DNA from: Dama dama
Lineage: Eukaryota > Chordata > Mammalia > Artiodactyla > Cervidae
DNA length: 64,000 nt
Assembly: GCF_033118175.1 (NCBI RefSeq)
Contig: NC_083685.1
Coordinates: 130,072,501 to 130,136,500 of the forward strand
Direction: 5' to 3'
In this document: positions 1-11,574 of the stretch, in pieces
How positions within the stretch are numbered: the stretch's first letter is position 1
Layout of the letters: each line of letters starts with the position of its first letter
The notes under the pieces: generated by a model
What the model saw: the letters and a program-made list of their open reading frames with translations, nothing else
Told to the model about the DNA's origin: nothing
Database searches by the model: none
Made by a program: the position numbers and the translations under genes

Positions 1-221
1 ATACACACACACATATATACACACATGCATACAAACACACATATATACACACACACACATATATACACACACGCACATATGTACACACACATATATATAC
101 ACACGCATACACACACATATATACACACACATACACACACACGCATATAAATACACACATATACACACACATATATACACACACGCATACAAACATACAC
201 ACACACACATATACACACACG

Positions 222-275
<54 letters not shown>

Positions 276-278
276 GTA
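1..278. repeat. Compound (CA/TA)n microsatellite
   Basis: Alternating CA and TA dinucleotides with scattered interruptions fill this stretch and probably continue left of the window. The last part, about 220-267, is a nearly pure (AC)n run. A Bov-tA SINE begins directly after it. Confidence 0.95.
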
Positions 279-484
279 GCTTCCCTGGTGGCTCAGGCAG
301 TGAAGAATCTGCCTACAATGCAGGAGACCCATGTTCAATCCCTGGGTGGGGAAGATCCCCTGGAGAAGGAAATGGCCACCCAGTCCAGTATTCAGGCCTG
401 GAGGATCATCCCATGGACAGAGGGGTCTGGCAGACTCCAGTCCGTGGGGTCACGAAAGAGTCACACTGACTGAGCGACTTGCCC
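279..484 (+). repeat. Bov-tA SINE
   Basis: A tRNA-derived head (A-box-like TGGCTCAGGCAG, B-box-like GTTCAATCCC) is followed by the Bov-A part ending in the GACTGAGCGACTT motif. It sits directly at the end of the CA/TA microsatellite. Confidence 0.92.
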
Positions 485-1432
485 TCACTTCACAGTTACA
501 ACAGGTCTGAGGTAGGTTAAGAAAATGGACAGAATGTGATCCCCGTCCTGAGAAGCTTAAACTCCCGCGGCTGATTTTAACAACGCTTTTGTAACATGTT
601 AAGGCTTTCAAGCCCTTCCGTCTGTTCTGTGTCGTTTCATGCCTGCAGTGACACCGTGAACGGCCCTGTTTCAGCATCCCGGTTTATCCCCTTCACCTCG
701 TGGCGTCGCTTCCTTTGGCCACGGTGGGAAACCATGTGATTTTAAACTGTTCTGACTGCAGATGTGAGAGCTTGTCTTCTGATTCCTGGTTCCTTACTCT
801 AAGTTGTCCAATCTAGCCTTAAGCTAGGTGACTTTTTAAAATGCCCTGGAAAAGTGCCTTTTTCAGGCTGAGAGTAATCTGGTAACATTTTACCTCATTT
901 TCTTTTTGTTATTCATGGGACAAGCTCAGTTCAGGATAAATCTGTGTATCTCCTTTACTTTCTACACCTTGGCCAATAAACTGTGACCATTGGGTATTTG
1001 CTGTGCTATCTGAGGATGAGCTAGAAACACTGATATAAGGCAATGCTGTGTCCTTCAAATCTCCTTGATCTGTTTACATTGATATTAATAGATGGTTCTG
1101 GGCTTCAGTCACAGGCCTGAATAATTCAGGTCAGACTGACCTGTTGCACTTTTTAAAAAACTATAAAATATTCTGGGAAATATTTTAGATAGGTAATATA
1201 TGCAAGTTATAGAAAGTCCAGAGGAAAGCAAGAAATTGTGAACTACAGTGGTGTAGAAGTAGTTATAGACGGTGTAATAAATCAGCTTGTTCTTAAATTG
1301 TTCCGTTCGGTTTAGTGGCCAAAGAGAATGTTTTATTGGCAACAACCCATGGCAGGATCACAGAAAATACTACTGATTTTTCATATTTATCATATTTATC
1401 CTTGTTTTGAAAGATTTTTTTTATATGGGCCT
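485..1432. other. No gene seen
   Basis: Single-copy-looking sequence with no long open frame, splice-flanked exon or clear repeat. Short frames here lack homology that I recognise. Confidence 0.6.
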
Positions 1433-1600
1433 TTTTTTTTTTTAAGTCTTTATTGAATTTGTTACAGCACTGCTTCTGTTTTAAGTTTTGGCTTTTTGGC
1501 AACAAGGCATGTGGAATCTTAGTTTCCCAACCAGGAGTGGAACCTGTGCCCCTGCATTCGGAGGCGAATTCTTAACCACTGGACCTCCTGGGAAGTTCCA
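1433..1600 (-). repeat. CHR-type SINE
   Basis: On the + strand it reads as T-tract, TCTTTATTGAATTTGTTACA, GGAATCTTAG, GGAACCTGTGCC and ends TCCTGGGAAG. This is the reverse complement of the tRNA-derived CHR SINE of cetartiodactyls. Confidence 0.85.
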
Positions 1601-1654
1601 ACTCTCTTCCTGATATAGGTAGATTCATCGTTTTGTTTTTGGCACAAACTCATA

Positions 1655-1925
1655 AAAACGATTCAGGAGGATGGGGAGAAGGGTAGTTAGGGAGCTGGGA
1701 TGGACATGTGCACACGGCTGTATTTAAAATGGGAAGCCAACGAGGACCTGCTACGGCACAGGGGACCCTGGTCAGTGTAAGGTGGAGCCCGAGTTAAGGG
1801 GTTTGGGGGAGCATGGACGCATGCGTGTGTGTGTCTGAGTCCCTTCGCTGCCCACCTGAAACTGTCACAGCATTGTTCATCAGCTGTACCCTGATACAAA
1901 ATAAAAAAGCTTAAAAATAAATAAA
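1655..1925 (+). repeat. L1 3' UTR fragment
   Basis: It ends with a CACCTGAAACTGTCACAGCA-like stretch, a CTGTACCCTGATACAAAATA stretch and an A-rich tail, which resembles artiodactyl L1 3' ends. The 5' limit is uncertain. Confidence 0.6.
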
Positions 1926-2210
1926 TAAAATTTTTAAAAGGGAAGAAAAAAACAGCCTTACTAGATTCTCATTGGTTCAGGTAGGGAACTGAATCTGTAT
2001 AGACAAGCCTTCAGCAGTCACCATAGATCTGACTGTACGCAAATATGCTCAGTTGGAAAATGACAGATGTATATTTATGTAATTTCACTATTAAATGATA
2101 TGCCCTAGCCTCACTGGGGGAAAAAAAAAAACGGGTTCAGTGTCTTCTTTAAATTAATAAAGAGCATCACATCAAAAGTATAAGTATTATGAAACTGTGT
2201 AATATTAGAT

Positions 2211-2440
2211 GGGCTTCCCAGGTGGTGCTAGTGGTAAAGAACCCGCCTGCCAATGCAGGAGACATAAGAGATGTAGGTTCAATCCCTGGATTGGGAAGGT
2301 CCCTTGGAGGATGGCCTGTAAACCCACTCCAGTATTCTTGCCTGGAGAATCCCATGAACAAAGGAGCCTGGCAGGCTACAGTCCATGAGGTTGCAAAGAA
2401 CTGGACCTGACTGAAGTGACTTAGCATGCACACATGCATA
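2211..2440 (+). repeat. Bov-tA SINE (Bov-tA2-like head)
   Basis: The head has the variant GGTGGTGCTAGTGGTAAAGA and an extra ACATAAGAG block before the B box, a subfamily mark shared with the copy at 62.5 kb. Confidence 0.9.
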
Positions 2441-2936
2441 ATATTAGACATTGACTATTTGGGGCTCTACTGAACAGCTGATGGTATCTTATGGATTGGG
2501 CACTGCTGTGAGCCACATGCTACAAAACCTGTTGGTGACTGTATTTTTCAGTCTAAGGAGTTAACAGTAGTGATATGTTAGACTGTACTCTGCTGGAACT
2601 CTGGAAATCTTTAGAAATTATTCTAGAGCCCTCTTCCAGCAGCCTAACCTACTGACATTTAGGTGGGAATTGAGGACAACCCCAGATTCTGCTCACTTGG
2701 TAAAAACTACAGGTTTCAACTTTACAGGGCCTTGTTTCTCCGATTTTTTAAAAAATCCAAATAAATGTCAAATGCGTTTATTAAATGTGTTGGAGCTATG
2801 TTGCCACATCGGATGCCGCTTTGTGCAAGGAAGCCATGTGGGCTGTGGTCACCCCATCCAGCATTCTGGTGAGATTAGGAATGCTTGTGGAAACTTGAAA
2901 AATGTAGGAAATTTTATGTGTTCTTTTCCTAAATGT

Positions 2937-3140
2937 GGGCTTCCCTGGTGGCTTAGATGGTAAAGAATCCACCTGCAATGTAGGAGACCCTGGTTCAATC
3001 CCTGGGTCAGGAAGATCCCCTGGGGAAGGAAATGGCAACCCACTCCAGTATTCCTGCCTGGAGAATCCCATGGACAGAGGAGCCTGGCGGGCTACAGTCC
3101 ACAGATTCGCAAAGAATTGGGCATACTGAAATGACTTAGC
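2937..3140 (+). repeat. Bov-tA SINE
   Basis: Full-length head and body, close to consensus until AAATGACTTAGCCCACATAC. Confidence 0.92.
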
Positions 3141-3881
3141 CCACATACATGGAAGGTGTAACAACATGTGTCCTAGCAAGTGGTGATGAAAAAAAAACAT
3201 TTTAAAAAACCTTTTAAGACAAGAGATAAGAATGTTAAAATGATTTAAAAAAAAAAACACACAAGAGGAATGTTTCCATGGGTATAAAGAGATAGGAACA
3301 GAAATGCTTATCAGTTGCATGGGAGAGAGAGGGAGAAGAAATATTTTATTACTGCAGCAAATCAGAACTCTGTTGGATGTTCATGAAGAGGAAATGGGGA
3401 CCATCTGGAGAAAACAGCTCTTCTCCACTGTGTGGATTGGATTTGAGGACAGCTGAATAGCTGGGGCATGAATTATGTGGGCCTTTGACCACAGAGTGTC
3501 ACAGCCCTGTAAAGCTAACAGCAGGGGGCAGAGTGGTAGTTAATGAGAAGTGAAGACAGTTGTCAGACTTCAGTGATCAGCTTCTAGGATATGGCTTTCC
3601 TTATTAAAGAAATATGCTGATAGCGTTTCAGTTCTTTCCAGTCTTTGAATGCACTGGGACCTTCATATTCCAAATCCTTCTGTTGTATTTATTCTATCTA
3701 CATATTTCTGATTCATTGCCTTTGTGCTAATGTTTTTCTAGTAACCGTTACTTCCAGTTGCTAGCTGTTTTACTAATTAACTAATCATTCGACTTAAACA
3801 TTAAGTATATTTTTAAAACCACCAAAATATGTTTTCTTTGGTGGCCTCCTTACCTAATAACTCAACAGTGGAGGATTTTAA
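3141..3881. other. No gene seen
   Basis: AT-rich, with A-tracts near 3190 and 3250. No exon or clear repeat family recognised. Confidence 0.5.
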
Positions 3882-4082
3882 GGGCTTCCCTGGTGGCTCA
3901 GACACTAAAGAATCTGCCTGCAGTGCAAGAGATGAAGGTTCGATCCCTGGATCGGGAAGATCCCCTGGAGAAGGAAATGGCAACCCAGTACTCGTGACTG
4001 GAAGCTCCCATGGACAGAGGAGCCTGGCGGGCTAGTCCATGGAGTCACAAAGGGCTGGACACAACTGAGGGACCAACACTTT
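3882..4082 (+). repeat. Bov-tA SINE
   Basis: Complete head; a short deletion in the body around 3990-4005 (CCAGTACTCGTGACTGGAAG) relative to other copies here. Confidence 0.9.
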
Positions 4083-4542
4083 GGTTTTTCACCTTCAGGA
4101 GAGTTTAAAAATGGAGAAATTCTCATTTATTAAGTCTTTTTAAATTCTTACTTATTAACTGAGTCTGTGTTTAAAATAATTGTGCAAATACCTATCCAAA
4201 GTGATCCATGTGAAGTGCTTGGAATTAGGCGGGGATAAAGGGAGACAGCCAGCAAACGAAGACAAATTTTTTTTTTTTATTCACTAGAATATTTTATGTT
4301 TCATCATGATTAATTTTTTAAAGTATGTAGAAAAAAAGTACATATTCTTCCCTTGTTAGTGTTACTAGACATCCAGACCTGAAAAGCATCCTGTCAGAAT
4401 CTGCAGAATTTCAAAAGGATTGATGGGTTTGTATGGAAGTTTTCAGCGTTCAGAAGCATTAAATCCTGCCCAGTAAGTAGCACATGCTATTGCTCTCTTT
4501 CCATGATGTTGTTACTATTTTCTCCAGGCATTGTGAGACATA

Positions 4543-4765
4543 GGGCTTCCCAGGTAGCTCAGTGGTAAAGAACTCGCATGTCAGTGCCGGAAACGCAAGA
4601 CTCCAGCTCCGTCCCTGGGTCTGGAAGGTTCCCTGAAAGAGGAAATGGCAACCCACTCCAGGGTTCTTGCCTGGGAAATCCCATGGACAGAGGAGCCTGG
4701 CGGGCTACAGTCCACGGGGTCGCAAAAGAGTCAGACACGACTGAGTGACTAAACACACACACAAT
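4543..4765 (+). repeat. Bov-tA SINE
   Basis: Starts GGGCTTCCCAGGTAGCTCAG and ends CGACTGAGTGACTAAACACA with a short CA tail. The head is diverged. Confidence 0.9.
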
Positions 4766-5464
4766 ACAACAACGACATTGTGAGATATAAAGCTACATTT
4801 TTTGCTTCACTAAAAGTGTCTGCATTTTAGCCTTGTAACTTTAATTGATCTGGGTGAATTATTTTAGCCACTTATGGTCAGTGCTGCTTCGGAGTAGATA
4901 GAAAGTAAGGAAAATAAAGACTTTTTAAGATCCCATGTTCCCAGTGACTGAGCTTCCTTCAAAGAAAAAAGTTTCTGCGGCAAGAGCTGAGCAAACGTCT
5001 ATATCAGAGTGCCTTCCAAAAGATGAATTGAGCCTTTAAGTATTTTAAAAATAAATCATAAGGGAGATGGAGAGCGGAGCTGTGGTGGACGCTCTTCCAG
5101 GCATCCGCTCCATCAATTCTGTGTAATGCTTTGGAAGCAGAGGAACAAGTCCTGTGAAATCGTGTTTTCAGGAAGCTACATATGCACTCTTCTCTTCTAT
5201 TTCTGTTCTCTGGAGCGGCCAATTTATGCAGTGCACTTGTGAGACTCCAAGAACAAAGACCAATTTCCCTGAAGGTTATGAGCACTCTTCAATTTTACAA
5301 TGCCAAAAAAAAATTTTTTTTTTTAAAAGTCACATTTTCGCATCGAGATAATGAAGTGCCCTGGGCTCTCGAGTCTCCTCGAGGAGCCTCAGAAAGGATG
5401 CCCGCTGCGTGTCACTTTTATTCCCAGATTCTGAAAGTGGGCGCAGGCAATTGCTCTTTTGTGT
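4766..5464. other. No gene seen
   Basis: Non-repeat-looking sequence with no convincing exon. The short frames between 5004 and 5613 overlap each other on both strands and run into the adjacent SINE. Confidence 0.5.
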
Positions 5465-5788
5465 GTACTTTTATTTTTATTTTCTTCCTTTGGCTGTGCT
5501 GCGTCTTCGCAGCGAGGGCTTTCTCTAGATACAGCGGGTGGCGGCCGCTCTCTGCTTGCGGTGCTCCGGCTCCTCTGGGCGGTGGCTCTCTTGCTGCGGA
5601 GCGCGGGCTCTAGCCGCGCAGGCTTCAGTAGCTGCGGCTCCCGCGCTCGCGAGCACAGGCTCGGTAGTTGGGGGGCGCGGGCTTAGTTGCTCCAGGGCAT
5701 GCGGGATCCTCCCGGCCCAGGGATCGAACCTGTGTCTCCCGCGTTGGCAGGCGGATTCTCAGCCACGAACCTCCAGCGAAGCCCCTAG
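5465..5788 (-). repeat. CHR-type SINE, long GC-rich form
   Basis: Reads on the + strand as TTTGGCTGTGCTGCGTCTTC, a GC-rich middle, then GGGATCGAACCTGTGTCTCC and a tRNA-like end. The same long form occurs at 16650-16980. Many CpGs are still present, suggesting a young or unmethylated copy. Confidence 0.8.
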
Positions 5789-6660
5789 GCAATTAATGCT
5801 TGACAAGCGTGGACAAGTGGTGATGAGCAGGGGGACCGTGGGAGATGGGGGGATGCCGGGGGGATGCCGGGGGGATGCGGCGTCTGCTTCGGACCGGGGG
5901 CCTCTTTTCTTCTTGAGCGGGCGGGTGTCCCGCTGATGGCTTGGGATCCAGAGTGCCGGCTGCAGGGTGGGGACGTGAGGCTCTGTGCCGCGGACTGAAC
6001 CACCTGTTCCCCTAGGACGGGAGCGAGGGGAAGGTCGGCCGAGGACAGCGTATTAATTCCCCTGGCACCTCCGGGTTTTGTTGTGCTTCGGGCCGACGCG
6101 CGGGCCTCTCATGTGACGCCCGTGACGGCGGCCGGCGCGCGGGGAACTCCAGCGCCCAGAAGTAGCCCCGTGTGTGTGCTCGTCCTGCTGGGTATTTTTT
6201 TTTCCCCTCAGATGTTTACTCGGGTTTGTTTATTCTTCAAGGCGCCGGGGGTGCCTTACGGGCCAGCTATTTCCCTTCCCGACGTAGGTAGAGGCAGTGT
6301 TTGTGTTGAACACGCTCGTAGCTGCCTGACAAATAATCGGAGGTGGAAATCCGCGGGTTTCAGGGAACGCAGATCCTTTCCAGTTTTCCTGCCTTTTCCA
6401 GACACCTGACCCGGGGGAGCGCTGAGCTTGGCCGCCGACCGCCGCCCGCACCTGCTCCCCCGCAGGGCCCCGTGTGCGGGGGCACAGCCCTGCGGAAACT
6501 TGTTGCCCCTGCATTCCAGACCAAGGACACCGTGCTCGGATGTGGACACGCTCGCCCGCGCCCGCTGCCCCTGTTACGTAAGCGCTGGAAATGCGCCGGC
6601 GTGCCTGCGTGTAAGCCACCAGCAGGGAGGGCCTGGTCCAGAACCCAGCCCCGAACCCTT
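5789..6660. promoter_or_regulatory. CpG-rich non-repeat patch (orphan CpG island candidate)
   Basis: CpG is frequent here, for example GTGACGGCGGCCGGCGCGCG at about 6122-6141, against a CpG-poor background. It contains a short G-rich tandem (GGGGGATGCC units, about 5845-5880) and a palindromic TTACGTAA at 6574-6581, the core of a PAR-bZIP/NFIL3 site. No exon with recognisable coding potential is present, and several overlapping short frames on both strands are what GC-rich DNA gives by chance. It could be a distal enhancer, an unannotated promoter, or simply GC-rich DNA. Confidence 0.4.
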
Positions 6661-6803
6661 CCCGCCAAACACAGAACCTCGTGGTCTCAGGGTTTTAGGC
6701 AGAAAGCTGCTTTTGCCCATTTTGCTAAAGCTTGGTACCTCATTATGAGATCCCAGAGGAAAATGAGGCAGGAGAGTGTTTGAGATCTTTAACCCCGACC
6801 CGC

Positions 6804-7020
6804 TGGGCTTCCCAGCTGGCTCAGGGGTAAAGAACCCGCCTGCCGATGCAGGAGACACAAGAGTCGTGGGTTTGATCCCTGGGTCGGGAAGATCCCCTGG
6901 AGGAGAGCATGGCAACCCACTCCAGGATTCTTGCGTGGAGGACCCGATGGACAGAGGAGCCTGGCAGGCTACAGTCCACGGGGTCACAAAGAGTTGGACA
7001 CGACTGAAGCGTCTGAGCAT
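6804..7020 (+). repeat. Bov-tA SINE
   Basis: Head GGGCTTCCCAGCTGGCTCAG with the ACACAAGAGTCG block; the body is near consensus up to GACTGAAGCGTCTGAGCATG. Confidence 0.92.
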
Positions 7021-7296
7021 GCATGCACCCTTGTCTGTTAGACCCGAATGCAGAAAATCAGGGCTGGTTTCAAAGTTTTTGTTTCTTATTAGCTCAGCTG
7101 TTGAGATGTTGCTCTCTGTTTCTGGCAGCTCAGAAGCCAGCAGGCTTATTCAGATATAGCCAACAATTGCAGTCATCTCATTCTGTGACTTCATTTAACT
7201 GGCAGGGCAAAAAAAGAAGGGGATGATAAAAATGCCAGAACCTAAACTGGGACTAAAAGAATGCTTTTATTTTAGGTCAGCTAGTGTGAGGTTTTT

Positions 7297-7473
7297 GTTA
7301 TGTGGACTGTAGCCCGTCAGGCTCCTCTGTCCATGGGATTCTCCAGGCAGGAATACTGGAGTGGGTTGCCATCCCCTTCTCCAGGGCATCTTTCCCCACC
7401 CAGGGACCGAACCCGGGTCTCCTGCACTGCAGGTGGGCTCTTTACGGCCCGAGCCACCTCTTCGAGGGAAGTA
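7297..7473 (-). repeat. Bov-tA SINE
   Basis: Reverse-complement form: GGACTGTAGCCCGTCAGGCT through CGGGTCTCCTGCACTGCAGG to the head end GAGCCACCTC. The last part of the body (the cgactgagcgact end) is missing. Confidence 0.88.
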
Positions 7474-8034
7474 GCCTTGACTGTGAACCGCCGCTCTGCG
7501 GTGGACAGCCTCTGCAAGATAAACCAGGTTGACACGTTTTCCCAAACGCGTAGCATGTGTTTCACTCTAGGAGAGTCGTAGTCTGGACGGAGAATCACTG
7601 GATCACCCCGGTATGTCTCTGTGAGCAGCAGCCCCAAGTTTGCCGTCTCGCCTGCCGACCTTTGGAGGCGTCTCCACTCCTCTCCTCCTCTCAGAGACCC
7701 TGGTTCATTGGGAGCAAATCCATCAAAGAAAAGCACCTGTAGGCCCTGCACAGGGCCCAGACTTCTTTCCGTCTCCACTGACCAACACTGGTCCAACCGC
7801 TGTCCGTCGCCCAAGAGAACCTGTGTCCCTCTTGAAGTTGCCAGAGCTGTCCTGTTTAATTACCAAGAGTTGTTGTTGTTGTTGTTTGTTTGCTTTGCTT
7901 TTGCTTTTAAAGACTTTTCTAGGTGGACCATCTTTTGGGGTGCGGGGGGCAGCAGGAAGAGTTCTTTATTGACTCAGCCAGACCAACAACCAGAATAACA
8001 CTGCAGCAGCTCTCCCCACACCTGGAAGATGTGC
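7474..8034. other. No gene seen; TTG/TTTG tract
   Basis: Holds a (TTG)n-rich tract at about 7873-7915. The short frames in it are not supported by splice sites or homology. Confidence 0.5.
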
Positions 8035-8205
8035 ACCATTTTTTAAGTCTTTGCTACATTTGTTACAACATTGCTTCTGCTTTATGTTCTGGTTTTTTGG
8101 CCCAGAGGCACGCGGGATCTTAACTCCCCGAGCAGGGAGCGAACCCACACCCCCTGCACTGGAGGGTGAAGCCGTCACCCCTGGATCACCAGAGGAGTCC
8201 CTAAT
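8035..8205 (-). repeat. CHR-type SINE
   Basis: Begins TTTTTTAAGTCTTTGCTACA and ends with CACCAGAGGAGTCC. The internal tRNA-like part is inverted (GGGATCTTAACTCCCCGAGC). Confidence 0.85.
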
Positions 8206-8224
8206 TGGCAAGTTCTATCACGTC

Positions 8225-8770
8225 TCTCCTCTGCTCAGGTCCCCCGGTGGCCTCGGGTCCCACTTAGGATAAAGGCCTGAGTCCTTACAAAGACGCCAGA
8301 GTAGCCCTACAAGGTATGCCCCACCCACCTGCCCCCACCGCCCGCTCCAGCTGACCTCCGGCTGCCCGTCACTGTGCCAGCCACGCTGACCGCTGCTGCG
8401 ACGCAAACACCCTGCCTGTCCCGCTTCGGGGCTTCCTGGCAGCTCCTCGTCTCCACAGCCTCCCCACCGCCCCACCCGGCTATCCACCTGGCTTCTTTTC
8501 ACTTCTCAAGTCTGCGTTCTGAGATCCACGTCACAGCAAAACCTTCTCTGACCACCCAGTTTCAAATCACACCCTTCGTTCATCTCCTCTGATTCTGTTT
8601 TATTTTTTTTTTATCGTAGCCTTTATCACTATCTGACATCCTAAAATTTTACCCATTTATTTATTGACTCCCTTCCTGATTTATTGCGTGTCTCCTGGAA
8701 TTTGTCTGTGGATTCCTCCAGGGCAGGGAGATTTTCCAGCACCTTTAGCAGTTTTTCTCGGAAATCCATA
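8225..8770 (+). repeat. L2 (LINE-2) 3' region, left part
   Basis: It has the composition and motifs of an L2 3' end, such as CCTTCTCTGACCACCCAGTT and CAGGGCAGGGAGATTTTCCA. The fragment resumes after an inserted SINE at about 8962. Confidence 0.6.
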
Positions 8771-8961
8771 GTGCGTGTGTGCTCTTTGCAATCCCACGGA
8801 CTGTAACCCTCCAGGCTCCTTGTCCATGGGGTTTTTCCATTCAAGAATACTGAAGCAGCTTGCTATTTCCTTCTCCAGGGGATCTTCCCCACCCAGAGAT
8901 CAAACCCACGTCTCCTGCATTGGCAGGTGGATTCTTTACGACTGAGCCACCTGGGAAGGCC
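8771..8961 (-). repeat. Bov-tA SINE inserted in L2
   Basis: Reverse-complement Bov-tA from TGCTCTTTGCAATCCCACGG to GACTGAGCCACCTGGGAAGG. It splits the L2 3' end. Confidence 0.9.
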
Positions 8962-9003
8962 AGGAAACACGTAGCAGGCACACAGTACATACTGAATGGA
9001 TGC
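8962..9003 (+). repeat. L2 3' tail, right part
   Basis: GCAGGCACACAGTACATACT followed by GAATGGA resembles the L2 terminus (cac-agtaggcactcaat-type). It continues the fragment cut by the SINE. Confidence 0.55.
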
Positions 9004-9465
9004 AATGTTGAGTGTCTTGAACTCTTACTTTCCTCTGGGCCTAGGGATGAACACCTATATGTATAGGAAAGTGAGTGCAGTACTTACCCTGCCCTCGAGA
9101 AGCTTACCATCTGCTTAGCACATCCGCAGTCATACTGATGAACGGTGACAGCTGCAACCATGTCAGGTGCAAACCCCTACCATGAGCTTGAAATTCCAAC
9201 CACAACCCCACACAAAGAACCCACTGAATGGCTTGATAGCCTCTCATTCAGTAGGTTTGCAGTGGGTATAGTTGCTTTTTCAAAGAACTCAGTAATAAAA
9301 TCTTTCACCTATGCAAAAAAGAGAGAGAGAGAGTTTACAGTCTCTTAGAGGACATGTGCGTGTAAGTCAGCACCGCAGAGGGAGAGGCTGGGGCAAAGAG
9401 AAGAGCACAGTGACGAGACAGGGAGGAATCGAAGAGGTTGTTGGGGCGGGAAAGGTCATGTGCGG

Positions 9466-9645
9466 GGGCTTCCCGGGCGCTCCAGTGGTTGAGACTTCAC
9501 CTTCCAATGCAGAGGATGCAGGTTCCATCCCTGGTCAGGGAACTAAGAGCCCACATGCCACACAGCCCCCCCCCCCCCAAAAGAAAAAAAGACAAAATAT
9601 AAAAGCAATATTGTAGCAAATTCAAAAAAGATTTTAAAAACACTC
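9466..9645 (+). repeat. CHR-type SINE
   Basis: Head GCTTCCCGGGCGCTCCAGTG, B-box-like GGTTCCATCCC, a C12-14 run at about 9567, then GCAATATTGTAGCAAATTCA and an A-rich tail. Confidence 0.85.
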
Positions 9646-10340
9646 CACGCAGAAAATATCTTTAAAAGATTGCAGCGTGTTGAGTGGGAGTGGGGGGAGT
9701 GAAGGGTTAATACTTAAGGTGATCTTTCTTCCTGCTCAGATGCAGTCTATCATCTGCGTAGCTGCTGCAGCGCAAATAAACCGTGACTTGCTACGCAAAC
9801 CTTCTCACACACCAGCAACTGCTCGCCACTGCACGCCTTCACCTGCCGGCTGGAACACTCACTCTTCACCCTCATAGGTGAGGCTGGTGCTAATTCGCTC
9901 CCTGCCTGCCCTGACCTGTCCCTCTGTCCTCCACGAGGGCTTCCCTGGAGGCTCAGATGGTAAAGAATCCGCCTGCGGTGTTGGAGACATGGGTTCTACC
10001 CCTGGGTTGGGAAGATCCCCTGGAGGAGGGCGTGACAACTCACTCCAGTCTTCTTGCCTGGAAAATCCTGTGGACAGAGGAGCCTGGCGGGCTACAGTCT
10101 GAGGTCTCAAAGAGTCGGACATGACTTAGCGACTAAGCACTGCATAATACACCCTCCAAAGAGCCCTTCCTGCTAAGCAGGCAAGATGTGTTCTCAAGCC
10201 CTGCAGTCTTTTCCTCGCTCCTGGAATGCCCTGCGTGCCTGCCTGCTCCACCCTACAAGTTTCAAGGTTACGCTGAGATGGAACCCCCTCTGTGAATGCT
10301 TCCTGGATGTCGCCTTCCATCTAGGTGACTTGTCACATCC
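9646..10340 (+). repeat. L2-like fragment, split by a SINE
   Basis: The parts at about 9715-9936 and 10142-10340 have L2 3' features, for example TTTTCCTCGCTCCTGGAATG and TGTGAATGCTTCCTGGATGT. A Bov-tA separates them. The left part is less certain. Confidence 0.45.
9937..10141 (+). repeat. Bov-tA SINE
   Basis: Starts GGGCTTCCCTGGAGGCTCAG and ends GACTTAGCGACTAAGCACTG. Confidence 0.92.
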
Positions 10341-10524
10341 AAGGTCAGGAGCAGCTGCATCAGACAACTTGGAAGAGAATGCATTCCTGAAGGGAATGAA
10401 CATGGGAGGGAGGTTTGGAAAATGGTACCAAAAAATAAATGCCGTCAAGGCTGCATGAACTTTGAGTCATTGTAGTCTGAGATGCCCTTTCCTGGAGCAA
10501 AGAACTGACAGACCTGTCGTGTGC

Positions 10525-10735
10525 ATGCGTGCAAGCTCAGTTGCTTCGGTCATGTCTGACTGTTTTCGACCCCATGGACTGTAGCCCACCAGGCTTCTCT
10601 GTTCTTGGGATTCTCTAGGCAAGAAGACTGGAATGGGTTGCCGTGCCCTCCTCCAGGGGATCTTCCCAACCCAGGGATCACACCTGCATCTCTTACGTCT
10701 CCTGCATTGGCTGACAGGTTCTTCACCGGACCTGT
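10525..10735 (-). repeat. Bov-tA SINE
   Basis: Reverse-complement copy with the extra TCTTACGTCTCCTGCATTGG block (Bov-tA2-like head). Confidence 0.9.
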
Positions 10736-10898
10736 CATGGATCAATGTAAACAAGGACACAAAACAGGATTGGAGCCTGAACAATAAAGGAAGAGGAAGA
10801 TTGGTATCAGATCAAGATGTATCCCACATTGGCCAGCAGTTTAATCTCAGAAGTTCTGGAATGAAGTTCTGGGCTGTACTATGCTCATGCCTACACAT

Positions 10899-11105
10899 GG
10901 GCTTCCCTGGAGACACAGTGGTAAAGAAACCACCTGTCTGTGGAGGAAACTTGGGTTTGATCCCTGGGTCGGGAAGGTCCCCTGGAGAAGGAAATGGCAC
11001 CCCACTCCAGTATTCTTGCCTGGAGAATCCCATGGACAGAGGAGCCTGGTGGGTTACAGTCCTTGGGGTCACAGAGTCAGACACAACAGAGCAACTGAAC
11101 AATGA
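10899..11105 (+). repeat. Bov-tA SINE
   Basis: Starts GGGCTTCCCTGGAGACACAG; body near consensus; ends GAGCAACTGAACAATGAACA. Confidence 0.92.
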
Positions 11106-11189
11106 ACAACAAATGTGTTTTTTGAAATCAATCTGGCTGCCCCAGCTTGCTTGTAGTTTACACATGCAAATACATGAGTATATTTATCA

Positions 11190-11400
11190 TCTTTTTTAAT
11201 ATATGTATTTTAATGAAGGATACTTGACTTACAATGTTCCGGTTATATATATATACACATATATTATTTTTCAGATTATTTTCCATGGTAGGTTATTACA
11301 AGATATTGACTGTTGTTTCCTGTGTCATACAGTAAAGCTTTGTTGCTTGATGCGTCTCTATTTTTTTTAATTAGAATCTAGGATTCTCTTCATACTAAGT
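11190..11400 (-). repeat. L1 3' UTR fragment (antisense)
   Basis: GACTTACAATGTTCCGGTTA, TTATTTTCCATGGTAGGTTA and CCTGTGTCATACAGTAAAGC match the inverted artiodactyl L1 3' UTR pattern. It contains a short TA microsatellite. Confidence 0.6.
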
Positions 11401-11473
11401 CTAACAAGTGGAGTCAAAATGTCATAAACTTTTTAGCTAGGCAAAAATTCATGTTTTCCTATATATATTATAC

Positions 11474-11475
<2 letters not shown>

Positions 11476-11523
<48 letters not shown>

Positions 11524-11530
11524 TATATAT
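11476..11530. repeat. (AT)n microsatellite
   Basis: About 20 uninterrupted AT units. Confidence 0.95.
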
Positions 11531-11574
11531 GTATGTTTATCTTATTTACTCTTCTTAGAATTACTGAGACACTT

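Noticed and set aside
1..278. CRISPR-like or satellite array at the left edge
   Set aside because: Pure dinucleotide microsatellite; no spacer-repeat structure.
2211..2300. tRNA-like sequences with A and B boxes
   Set aside because: They are the tRNA-derived heads of SINEs. None folds as a full cloverleaf with a proper acceptor end, so no tRNA gene is called.
2796..3320. 174-aa frame on the - strand, and many similar 60-100 aa frames
   Set aside because: They are translations of the Bov-tA body (recurring GFSRQEYWSGLPFPSPGDLP-type text) plus flank. The same peptide appears at dozens of SINE copies.
6083..6783. Overlapping 100-150 aa frames on both strands in the CpG-rich patch
   Set aside because: GC-rich DNA with few stops; no domain, no splice-flanked exon and no consistent strand.
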